From contig CALPUT020000211.1 of the NCBI GenBank assembly GCA_943326825.2, forward strand, positions 1-5,124: a DNA stretch of 5,124 nt, read 5' to 3'. Within the stretch, counting starts at the first letter, position 1, and each line of letters starts with the position of its first letter. Both the position numbers and the translations under genes were made by a program. Source of the DNA: Chryseobacterium gleum (lineage in GTDB: Bacteria; Bacteroidota; Bacteroidia; Flavobacteriales_D; Crocinitomicaceae). Of the stretch, positions 1 to 5,124 are shown piece after piece. Under the pieces are notes generated by a model that did no database searches, was not told the origin of the DNA, and was given only the letters and a program-made list of their open reading frames with translations.

Positions 1-903
1 ATTACTCCAAATGGAAATCAATTTGATGAAGTTCAAGGTAAAATAAATACAGGTTTCCAGAAATTTGAAGTTTCCACTGAACTTCAGAATTCTATGAATT
101 ATTTTCCACCATTGAAAACAAAATTTGGAGATGTTAAATTGGCAGCGGGAAATGATGTTTTGGTGTTTCAGCGAATTGGTTCAATTCAAAAAAATGATCC
201 AATGATTTATTTTGGTGAAAATCAAAATGTAAAATTTGGAGTCATCTATGGTGAAGGAATTTGGAAGTGGAAAATGAATGAATACATTCGAACAAGTGAG
301 TCAAAAAACTTTACAGAATTAATTCAGAAAATTTCACAGTTCCTTGTTGTAAAACAAAACACTTCTGCTTTACGAGTAACTTTTCCAAAGCGATTTACTA
401 TCGATGAAGAAGTAGAAGTGAAAGCTGAATTTTACAATGAATCAATGGAGTTGATTACAAAACCTATCATTGAATTAAAATTAAAAGATGAAAAAAATAA
501 GTCTGATAAATATCAATTTGGCGCGGTAAGTAATTTCTATAAACTTTCGTTAGGGAAATTAAAACCAGGTAAATACGAATGGACTGCAAGTTGTAAATAC
601 AATGGTAAAAGTTATTCTAAATCAGGTGTTTTCATTGTTGAGAATATTCAATTGGAAAACATTGAATCCGCAGCTGATCATAATTTATTAAATCAAATTG
701 CGAAACAATCCAATGGTCAATTTTACGAATTGAAAAACATCAATCAATTGTTAAATGATATTGCAAAAAGAAAAGATATAGCTGAAATGAGTTACAGTGA
801 AGTATCATTCAACGATTTGATTGATTACAAATGGCTTTTCTTTTTAATCGTACTAATTTTCGGAACTGAATGGTTCTTGAGAAGATGGTTTGGAGGATAT
901 TAA
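1..903 (+). CDS. C-terminal part of a membrane-anchored protein, VWA/BatA-like family (5' end outside window)
   Basis: The reading frame is open from base 1, so this is the last 300 residues of a longer protein. The ATG at 94 is internal and not a real start. The visible part opens with mixed strand/helix sequence containing a YGEGIWKWKMNEY stretch (about residues 81-93). This recalls the end of the VWA/GATase-like domain in large Bacteroidota membrane proteins. A beta-rich, Ig-like region follows (about 115-210: LRVTFPKRF, then KLKPGKYEWTA). Next comes a helical stretch with NQIAKQSNGQFYEL (about 225-238). A single hydrophobic helix at about 277-293 is capped by Arg-Arg. The protein is therefore probably anchored by its C-terminus with most of it in the periplasm. 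Family resemblance is from memory and no catalytic residue is visible. The molecular function is unknown. The gene ends 52 bp before the next start and may end its own transcription unit. Confidence 0.75.
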   Translation: MTPNGNQFDEVQGKINTGFQKFEVSTELQNSMNYFPPLKTKFGDVKLAAGNDVLVFQRIGSIQKNDPMIYFGENQNVKFGVIYGEGIWKWKMNEYIRTSESKNFTELIQKISQFLVVKQNTSALRVTFPKRFTIDEEVEVKAEFYNESMELITKPIIELKLKDEKNKSDKYQFGAVSNFYKLSLGKLKPGKYEWTASCKYNGKSYSKSGVFIVENIQLENIESAADHNLLNQIAKQSNGQFYELKNINQLLNDIAKRKDIAEMSYSEVSFNDLIDYKWLFFLIVLIFGTEWFLRRWFGGY

Positions 904-916
904 TTTTCATGAATTC

Positions 917-946
917 TTTCAAAACTCAACCAAAAATGTATATTTG
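917..946 (+). promoter_or_regulatory. Bacteroidota-type promoter for the beta-lactamase-family lipoprotein gene
   Basis: TATATTTG at 939-946 is an exact match to the -7 consensus TAnnTTTG used by the Bacteroidota primary sigma factor. A weak -33 candidate, TTTC, lies at 917-920 with an 18-bp spacer. The expected transcription start is about 949-951, which leaves a leader of only a few bases before the ATG at 956. This supports the ATG at 956 over any upstream start. The -33 half is poor, so the call rests mainly on the -7 box and its position. Confidence 0.55.
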
Positions 947-955
947 CAGCACAAG

Positions 956-2119
956 ATGCATTTTAAAAAACTACATATATTTTTCATTTTTTTACTAGTA
1001 GTTATTAGTTGTAATACTAAAAAATCGGGTGATTTAGACGAAACAACTTTAGAACCAATTTCTTACTTGCCTAAATTCGAAGAACCATCAAAGAAATTCT
1101 TAAAAGAAAAACGAAAAGAAAGCTTGGATTTTTATTATGAATTCATGAATCCTGAGCATTTTAGTGGAATGTTTTTAGTTGCTAAAAACGGTAAAATAAT
1201 TACTGAGAGATACAGTGGTTTTTCAAATTATCCAGCTGAAATAACGATTACAAAAGATACACCTCTTCATGTTGCTTCAGTTAGTAAAGTTGCAACATCA
1301 TTGGCTACGCTTCGTTTGATTGATCATAAAAGGTTAGAATTAAATGAAGATATTCGCACCTATTTACCTGAATTTCCATATCCTGGTATTTCAATCAAAA
1401 TGCTCTTAACGCATCGAAGTGGCATCCCTTATTATGGTTATTACACCTTTAAAGTTTGGCCTCTTGGAAAGGAATTACATAATGACGACGTTTTGAGATT
1501 ATTAGCAAAATATAAATTCCCATTAAATTTTCCACCAGATAAACATTTTGCTTACTGCAATACCAATTTTTCATTGTTAGCATTAATTATAGAGCGAGTT
1601 ACTAAAAAATCATTTCCCGATGCTATGCAAGAGTTGGTTTTTGAACCATTAGAAATGACGAATTCATTTATATTAAAATACAAACAAAATAATACAAAAA
1701 TCTCTCAATCTTATAATTCGCGCCACGTCAATCAAGCATTTGATTATATGGACCGTGTTTATGGTGATAAAAATCTATACAGTACAGCTAGAGATTTGTT
1801 GAAAATGGATATGGGGACCTATTCTAAAAACTTCTTGAGTGACTCCATGAGACGTTTGATGTTTAAAGGATATAGCTATGAACATCCAGGTATGAGTAAT
1901 TATGGGTTTGGAATTCGTATGAGAGAATTGGAAGGGAAGGAAACTTACTTTTTTCATACAGGTTGGTGGCATGGAAATACAAGTTGTTATGCAAGTTTAA
2001 GATCAGATACCGTAACAATTATTGCTCTTTCAAATGTGTATAATAGAAGTGTTTATCAAATAAAACGTTTAGCACCTAAATTTGGGAATTATCCATTAGA
2101 ATTTAAAGATGATGAGTAA
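956..2119 (+). CDS. Serine beta-lactamase-fold lipoprotein (class C / penicillin-binding-like serine hydrolase)
   Basis: This 387-residue protein starts with a lipoprotein signal: positive MHFKK, a hydrophobic core at about 8-17, then lipobox V-I-S-C with Cys19 as the lipidated residue. Residues about 20-60 form a charged linker. The Beta-lactamase (PF00144-type) domain spans about 65-375. It has all three catalytic signatures: S108-V-S-K111 (SxxK, nucleophile Ser108), Y200-C-N202 (YxN) and H334-T-G336 (HxG in place of KTG). Other family hallmarks are LLTHRSGIP (150-158) and YGFGIRM (316-322). Members include D,D-peptidases, esterases and class C beta-lactamases. HTG rather than KTG is common in the esterase/peptidase-like members, so antibiotic hydrolysis should not be assumed. 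The likely site is the periplasm or outer membrane. A longer reading from TTG at 890 would overlap the previous gene and bury the signal peptide. The end overlaps the next gene by 8-11 bp, suggesting co-transcription. The substrate is unknown. Confidence 0.88.
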   Translation: MHFKKLHIFFIFLLVVISCNTKKSGDLDETTLEPISYLPKFEEPSKKFLKEKRKESLDFYYEFMNPEHFSGMFLVAKNGKIITERYSGFSNYPAEITITKDTPLHVASVSKVATSLATLRLIDHKRLELNEDIRTYLPEFPYPGISIKMLLTHRSGIPYYGYYTFKVWPLGKELHNDDVLRLLAKYKFPLNFPPDKHFAYCNTNFSLLALIIERVTKKSFPDAMQELVFEPLEMTNSFILKYKQNNTKISQSYNSRHVNQAFDYMDRVYGDKNLYSTARDLLKMDMGTYSKNFLSDSMRRLMFKGYSYEHPGMSNYGFGIRMRELEGKETYFFHTGWWHGNTSCYASLRSDTVTIIALSNVYNRSVYQIKRLAPKFGNYPLEFKDDE

Positions 2120-2498
2120 AGAAATATGTCCATGTTGTTCAGGAAAATCTTTTTTGGATTGTTGCCAACAGTTTATTTTAGGGTTGAAAAAACCTTTGAT
2201 ACCTGAAGAATTAATGCGCTCAAGATATTCTGCTTATGCAACTTGTGAAGTTGATTATTTGTATAATACAACAGCTACTAAAGAACAAAAATATTATTCT
2301 AAAAAAGAAATTGAACGCTGGTCTTCTGAAAATGATTGGTTAAAACTAGAAATAATTCAAGCTTCAGAAAATACAGTAGAATTCAAAGCTACTCATCGTT
2401 TAAAAGTATCCTCAGGTATTCAAATTCATCATGAACTGTCCAGATTCATTCAAGAAGGAAATGATTGGAAGTATTTGGATGGGGAGTTTTTTGAGTGA
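2109..2498 (+). CDS. YchJ family protein with N-terminal SEC-C-type zinc motif
   Basis: This 129-residue cytoplasmic protein begins with C7-P-C9, then eight residues, then C18-C19. That is the CxCx8CC pattern of the SEC-C zinc-binding motif. ELMRSRYSAY (34-43) is the most recognisable YchJ (UPF0225) signature. It is followed by an NTF2-like alpha+beta body ending in HHELSRF (107-113) and W120-K-Y-L-D-G125, both typical of the family. The biochemical role of YchJ proteins is not established; SEC-C motifs elsewhere bind zinc and contact proteins such as SecB. The position after the first Cys pair that is usually Gly (CPCG) is Cys10 here. Two adjacent ATGs (2109 and 2112) could start it. Either overlaps the upstream lipoprotein gene, and there is no Shine-Dalgarno sequence, so translation is probably coupled to that gene. 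It is 129 residues long, a little shorter than the E. coli homologue, and appears complete. Confidence 0.87.
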   Translation: MMSKEICPCCSGKSFLDCCQQFILGLKKPLIPEELMRSRYSAYATCEVDYLYNTTATKEQKYYSKKEIERWSSENDWLKLEIIQASENTVEFKATHRLKVSSGIQIHHELSRFIQEGNDWKYLDGEFFE

Positions 2499-2544
2499 TT
2501 TTTAGTTCATTAAATTTTAATCAAGACTGAATACCTAATACACA

Positions 2545-2561
2545 AACTGAAAAATTCAGTT
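2545..2561. repeat. Perfect 7-bp inverted repeat abutting the surE -7 box
   Basis: AACTGAA (2545-2551) and TTCAGTT (2555-2561) are exact reverse complements separated by AAA. The last base of the right arm is the first T of the -7 box TACTTTTG. A further copy of the half-site ACTGAA lies at 2526-2531, exactly 20 bp from the ACTGAA in the left arm. It may be an operator, or a weak terminator hairpin for the gene ending at 2498. Only two of the seven pairs are G-C and no clean T-run follows, so both readings are tentative. It may also be chance in AT-rich DNA. Confidence 0.4.
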
Positions 2562-2568
2562 ACTTTTG
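2561..2568 (+). promoter_or_regulatory. Bacteroidota -7 promoter box upstream of surE
   Basis: TACTTTTG matches TAnnTTTG exactly. It lies 31 bases before the surE ATG in the largest intergenic gap of the window (2499-2599, about 100 bp). The predicted transcription start is about 2571-2573, giving a leader of about 27-29 nt. I find no convincing TTTG/TTG -33 element 18-21 bp upstream; that area holds the inverted repeat instead. This promoter would drive surE, the small membrane protein gene and lpxB. Confidence 0.5.
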
Positions 2569-2599
2569 TATAGTTCTGTATTTAACACAAAAAAGCAAG

Positions 2600-3367
2600 A
2601 TGAAAAAACCTTTAATTTTAGTAACTAACGATGATGGGATTTCAGCAAAAGGAATTCGTTCGTTAGTGGAAGCAATTAGAGATTTTGGTGATATTGTAAT
2701 AGTAGCGCCTGATAAACCACAATCTGGAATGGGACATGCCATCACAATTAATCAACCTTTGCGTTTGAATAAATCTGATTTATTCAATGGGTTAGAAGCC
2801 TATTGTTGTTCTGGAACACCAGTAGATTGTGTTAAATTAGGAATTTCAGAAGTCTTAAAACGTAAACCAGATTTATTGCTTTCTGGAATCAATCATGGAG
2901 AAAACACTTCTACTAATGTATTGTATTCAGGAACTATGTCGGCAGCTGTTGAAGGAGCAATGGAAGGAATTCCGTCAATTGGATTTTCTTTATGTGATTT
3001 CGATTCAGATGCAGATTTTTCAGCTTCGAAAGAAATTATTAAAACGATTTTAACGAAATTAAAAGACGCACCAATTCCTAGTGGAATTTGTTACAATATC
3101 AATATTCCTAAGTTGCCAACAACTGAAATTAAAGGAATTAAAGTGGTTCGACAAGCCTTAGCTTATTGGGAAGATAAATTTGATAAACGAATGGATCAAT
3201 TTGGAAAACCTTATTATTGGTTAACAGGGGATTTTGGTAATCATGATCCAGGTGAAAATACAGATTTAGAAGCTATAAAGAATGGTTATGTTACAATTGT
3301 GCCAACACAATTTGATTTAACTGCTTTTTCAGAATTAGAAAAATTAAAACTAACTTTCAATAAATAA
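2600..3367 (+). CDS. surE: 5'/3'-nucleotidase SurE
   Basis: SurE is a metal-dependent phosphatase that removes phosphate from nucleoside 5'- and 3'-monophosphates in the cytoplasm (EC 3.1.3.5 family). The 255-residue product has the usual family length. It carries the signature LVTNDDG at residues 7-13, with Asp11 and Asp12 as metal ligands. APDKPQSGMGHAIT (36-49) contains the ligand Ser42. SGTPVDCV (71-78), LLSGINHGENTS (93-104, ligand Asn98) and YSGTMSAAVEG (109-119) complete the active-site loops. The C-terminal segment with Y189-W190 and D217-P-G (NHDPGENTD, 214-222) resembles the part of SurE that forms the swapped dimer arm. The ATG start sits directly before the first beta-strand, with an A-rich leader and no Shine-Dalgarno. 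It is the first gene of a three-gene unit with the small membrane protein and lpxB. The identification is secure. Confidence 0.97.
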   Translation: MKKPLILVTNDDGISAKGIRSLVEAIRDFGDIVIVAPDKPQSGMGHAITINQPLRLNKSDLFNGLEAYCCSGTPVDCVKLGISEVLKRKPDLLLSGINHGENTSTNVLYSGTMSAAVEGAMEGIPSIGFSLCDFDSDADFSASKEIIKTILTKLKDAPIPSGICYNINIPKLPTTEIKGIKVVRQALAYWEDKFDKRMDQFGKPYYWLTGDFGNHDPGENTDLEAIKNGYVTIVPTQFDLTAFSELEKLKLTFNK

Positions 3368-3371
3368 TTAT

Positions 3372-3680
3372 ATGAATTTAAGACGTTGGACGAAAGATCA
3401 CACGATTGGATTGATTTTAGGATTAATCACACCAATCTTTTTTATTCCGGTAACTATCTGGATTTATAGTTTCATTGAACATATTTCATTTTCAAAACTT
3501 TTTGATTTGTTTCGAATATTAAATGATATGAAAGGGAAATTCATTTCATTGGCTTGTATTGCAAATCTTGGATGGTTTCACTTAAATATTAAAAAGCAAA
3601 ATTACAACAGAGGAATGGGGATTATTCTTTCTACCATGCTTTATTTATTGGTGATATTGTATTATAAATTCGTTGCTTAA
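3372..3680 (+). CDS. Small three-helix membrane protein of unknown function between surE and lpxB
   Basis: I do not recognise a named family for this 102-residue protein. It has a basic N-terminus (MNLRRWTKDH) and three hydrophobic segments at about 11-34, 57-71 and 82-100. A short amphipathic stretch rich in Phe and Leu lies at about 38-52. A basic loop, KKQNYNRG (74-81), separates helices 2 and 3. No catalytic motif is evident. By the positive-inside rule, both the N-terminus and the basic loop would face the cytoplasm. It starts 4 bp after surE, and its TAA shares a base with the lpxB ATG (TAATG), so it is almost certainly co-transcribed and translationally coupled with lpxB. From memory, a small membrane ORF at this position recurs in related Flavobacteria, but I cannot verify that here. 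A role at the inner membrane near lipid A synthesis is inferred from position only. Confidence 0.85.
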   Translation: MNLRRWTKDHTIGLILGLITPIFFIPVTIWIYSFIEHISFSKLFDLFRILNDMKGKFISLACIANLGWFHLNIKKQNYNRGMGIILSTMLYLLVILYYKFVA

Positions 3681-4816
3681 TGTCAAATTCAGGAAGACTT
3701 AAAATCTATATTATTTCCGGCGAAGCTTCTGGAGATTTACATGGAAGTAATGTAATGAAAGCATTATTAGCTGAAGAAAAAGAAATTGAATTCCGTTTTT
3801 GGGGAGGAGATAAAATGTCTGAAGTTTCTGGATTAAAACCAGCTAAACACATTAAAGATTTAGCTTTCATGGGTTTTTCAGAAGTGATTATGAATTTGAA
3901 AACAATCCTGAATAATATTAAGTTTTGCAAAAAAGACATTGAAGAATTTAAGCCAGATGGGATCTTATTGATAGATTATCCAGGTTTTAACCTTCGGATC
4001 GCTGAATGGGCAAAAGAAAAAGGAATCAAAGTATATTATTATGTTTCTCCTCAAATTTGGGCATGGAAACAAAATCGTGTACATAAAATCAAACGAGTTG
4101 TAGACCACATGTTTACAATATTACCTTTTGAAAAACCTTTTTACGATAAGTTTAATTACGATGTTGAATACGTTGGTCATCCATTGTTAGATGCTATTGA
4201 GCAATACAGAGAAATTCAACTTTCTCCTGAAGAATTTAGAAAGCAAAACAATTTAGCTGATAAACCAATAATTGCCATTTTACCAGGAAGTCGTAAACAA
4301 GAAATCAGTAAGAAGTTACCGGTTATGCTTGAAGCGACAAAGGATTTTAAAGGTTACCAATTTATTATTGCTGGTGCTCCAAGCTTAGATCCTGAATTTT
4401 ATGATCAATTTATATCGAAAGACACGAATATCTTATTTGGTAAAACGTATGATATCTTAAGTGCTTCCGAAGCTGCGATTGTTACTTCAGGGACTGCAAC
4501 ACTTGAAACAGCTTTATTAAATATTCCTGAAGTTGTTTGTTATAAAGCTTCTCCAATTTCTTATTCGATTGCGAAACGTTTAGTTAAAATCAAGTTTATT
4601 TCATTGGTGAATTTGATCATGGATGAAGAAATCGTAAAAGAATTAATTCAAAACGATTGTAATGCCAAAATGATTGAAAATGAATTAAAACAAATCGTTA
4701 TTGGTGGAAATAAAAGAGAATTGATGCTTTCAAAATACGCTGAAATGGCCGAAATCTTAGGTGGAGGAGGTGCAAGTAAAAAAGTTGCACATTCTTTGTT
4801 GAAAACTATTCGATAA
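3680..4816 (+). CDS. lpxB: Lipid-A-disaccharide synthase LpxB
   Basis: LpxB (EC 2.4.1.182) is a GT19-family glycosyltransferase. It joins UDP-2,3-diacylglucosamine to lipid X, forming the beta-1,6 lipid A disaccharide and releasing UDP at the inner face of the cytoplasmic membrane. The 378 residues match the usual family size (E. coli about 382). Motifs in order are SGEASGDLHG (13-22), FWGGDKM (40-46), IDYPGFN (98-104, Asp99 aligning with the catalytic Asp of the family), SPQIWAWK (123-130), YVGHPLLD (164-171), LPGSRKQEI (201-209, UDP-binding side) and TSGTATLE (269-276). The segment LAFMGFSEVI (61-70) is the hydrophobic membrane-contact region of the N-terminal domain. The start overlaps the previous stop as TAATG, with no Shine-Dalgarno, so ribosome re-initiation is likely. 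Its presence shows a Gram-negative organism that makes lipopolysaccharide or lipooligosaccharide. Confidence 0.97.
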   Translation: MSNSGRLKIYIISGEASGDLHGSNVMKALLAEEKEIEFRFWGGDKMSEVSGLKPAKHIKDLAFMGFSEVIMNLKTILNNIKFCKKDIEEFKPDGILLIDYPGFNLRIAEWAKEKGIKVYYYVSPQIWAWKQNRVHKIKRVVDHMFTILPFEKPFYDKFNYDVEYVGHPLLDAIEQYREIQLSPEEFRKQNNLADKPIIAILPGSRKQEISKKLPVMLEATKDFKGYQFIIAGAPSLDPEFYDQFISKDTNILFGKTYDILSASEAAIVTSGTATLETALLNIPEVVCYKASPISYSIAKRLVKIKFISLVNLIMDEEIVKELIQNDCNAKMIENELKQIVIGGNKRELMLSKYAEMAEILGGGGASKKVAHSLLKTIR

Positions 4817-4832
4817 GTGGTTGAAATCACTT
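4815..4832 (+). terminator. Weak hairpin at the lpxB stop codon, possible terminator
   Basis: AAGTG (4815-4819) pairs with CACTT (4828-4832), extended by a G-U pair (4820/4827), around the loop TTGAAA. The left arm begins inside the lpxB TAA stop. The following TTATTGTTG is only modestly T-rich, so termination would be inefficient. The loop also contains the -33-like TTG of the next promoter. Confidence 0.3.
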
Positions 4833-4851
4833 TATTGTTGTAGTAAATTTG
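4821..4851 (+). promoter_or_regulatory. Bacteroidota-type promoter for the secreted SpoIID-like gene
   Basis: TTG at 4821-4823 and TAAATTTG at 4844-4851 are separated by 20 bp, close to the Bacteroidota -33/-7 layout. This is the best two-part promoter in the window. The expected transcription start at about 4854-4856 falls on or beside the GTG start codon at 4856, so the transcript may be leaderless. The TAA within the -7 box is also an in-frame stop for the downstream gene, so the coding region cannot extend upstream past it. Confidence 0.55.
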
Positions 4852-4855
4852 TAAA

Positions 4856-5124
4856 GTGAGATTGTTATTTCTTATATTATTAACGTTTTTAGCAAACATT
4901 TCGATAGCTCAACAGATGCGTATTGGCGTTTATCGTGCCTCTAAAATTCAGCGTTTAGTATTTGCTTACAATGATGGAAGTTATTCAATAGTTGGAGATA
5001 CAAATGATTTCGGCTCTATCATTCAAAATGAATTCATAGAAGTTTCTTTAGATACAGGAAGTTACGTTAAATTAAAAAAAGGAGCGGTTGAACTTGGCTC
5101 ATTTAAGAAAATCTCTATTTTTCA
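4856..5124 (+). CDS. N-terminal part of a secreted protein resembling SpoIID/LytB-domain proteins (3' end outside window)
   Basis: The first 89 codons are visible, starting with GTG. An in-frame TAA at 4844-4846 leaves only GTG 4856 or TTG 4862 as plausible starts, and GTG gives the better signal peptide. Residues 1-18 form a Sec signal peptide: MRLL, a hydrophobic core, then S-I-A with probable cleavage before Gln19. The mature part starts QQMRIGVYRASKIQRLVFAY, followed by NDGSYSIVGD and KLKKGAVELGSF. This strand-rich pattern, with a G-x-Y-x-V-x-G-D core, recalls the N-terminal beta region of Bacteroidota SpoIID/LytB-domain proteins, whose relatives act on peptidoglycan. The catalytic SpoIID region would lie beyond the window, so the assignment rests on resemblance only. 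It has its own promoter just after lpxB. The site is the periplasm or outside the cell. Confidence 0.65.
   Translation, partial: MRLLFLILLTFLANISIAQQMRIGVYRASKIQRLVFAYNDGSYSIVGDTNDFGSIIQNEFIEVSLDTGSYVKLKKGAVELGSFKKISIF

Noticed and set aside
892..896. GGAGG resembling a Shine-Dalgarno site
   Set aside because: It lies inside the upstream coding region and is followed only by an ATG at 909 opening a frame of about 30 codons out of frame with the lipoprotein. Other genes here lack such sites.
890..955. Upstream extension of the lipoprotein gene from TTG at 890
   Set aside because: It would overlap the previous gene, place 22 polar residues before a good lipoprotein signal peptide, and start upstream of the promoter box at 939-946. 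ATG 956 fits better.
1775..1972. Open frame of 65 codons on the - strand inside the lipoprotein gene
   Set aside because: It is fully nested opposite a gene with intact catalytic motifs and shows no recognisable domain, so it is a shadow frame.
956..2119. Calling the beta-lactamase-fold protein an antibiotic resistance gene
   Set aside because: The third motif is HTG rather than KTG and it is a chromosomal lipoprotein in a housekeeping context. Peptidase or esterase activity is at least as likely.
2509..2521. AT-only palindrome ATTAAA-T-TTTAAT after the YchJ-like gene
   Set aside because: It has no G-C pairs, would form a very unstable hairpin, and is expected by chance in such AT-rich DNA.
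2560..2745. Open frame of 61 codons on the - strand over the surE start
   Set aside because: It is antisense to the conserved SurE N-terminus and has no family features.
3706..3939. Open frame of 77 codons on the - strand inside lpxB
   Set aside because: It is antisense to conserved LpxB motifs and is explained by low stop-codon density opposite that gene.
4648..4899. Open frame of 83 codons on the - strand across the lpxB end and next gene start
   Set aside because: It runs antisense through two well-supported genes, with a low-complexity proline run opposite the LpxB glycines and no recognised domain.

Overview
The window looks like a core-genome segment of an AT-rich Bacteroidota genome, probably of the order Flavobacteriales. 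The evidence is threefold: strong A/T bias, no Shine-Dalgarno-like sequence in front of any chosen start codon, and three matches to the Bacteroidota -7 promoter box TAnnTTTG just upstream of gene starts. Every gene lies on the + strand and coding density is high. The longest non-coding stretch is about 100 bp, at 2499-2599. I see no rRNA, tRNA, CRISPR array, insertion sequence or other mobile element.

Layout: (1) 1-903 is the 3' part of a large membrane-anchored protein that ends in a C-terminal transmembrane helix. It resembles the VWA/BatA-like or GATase-like membrane proteins of Flavobacteria. (2) 956-2119 is a lipoprotein of the serine beta-lactamase/penicillin-binding fold with a complete SxxK / YxN / HxG set. 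(3) 2109-2498 is a short YchJ/SEC-C-type protein whose start overlaps the end of gene 2. (4) 2600-3367 is surE, a nucleoside monophosphatase. (5) 3372-3680 is a small, unrecognised three-helix membrane protein. (6) 3680-4816 is lpxB, lipid A disaccharide synthase. (7) 4856-5124 is the 5' end of a secreted protein that resembles SpoIID/LytB-domain proteins and runs off the window.

The lipoprotein and YchJ-like genes form one tight unit. surE, the small membrane protein and lpxB form a second, with a 4-bp gap and then a TAATG stop/start overlap. The second unit joins nucleotide phosphatase activity to the membrane step of lipid A synthesis, with an uncharacterised membrane protein between them. 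Several of the other products also act at the envelope: the membrane-anchored protein, the lipoprotein and the secreted SpoIID-like protein. I see no undescribed defence or mobile system. The points most worth a second look are the conserved-looking small protein coupled to lpxB, the very short or absent leaders at two promoters, and an inverted repeat that touches the surE promoter.
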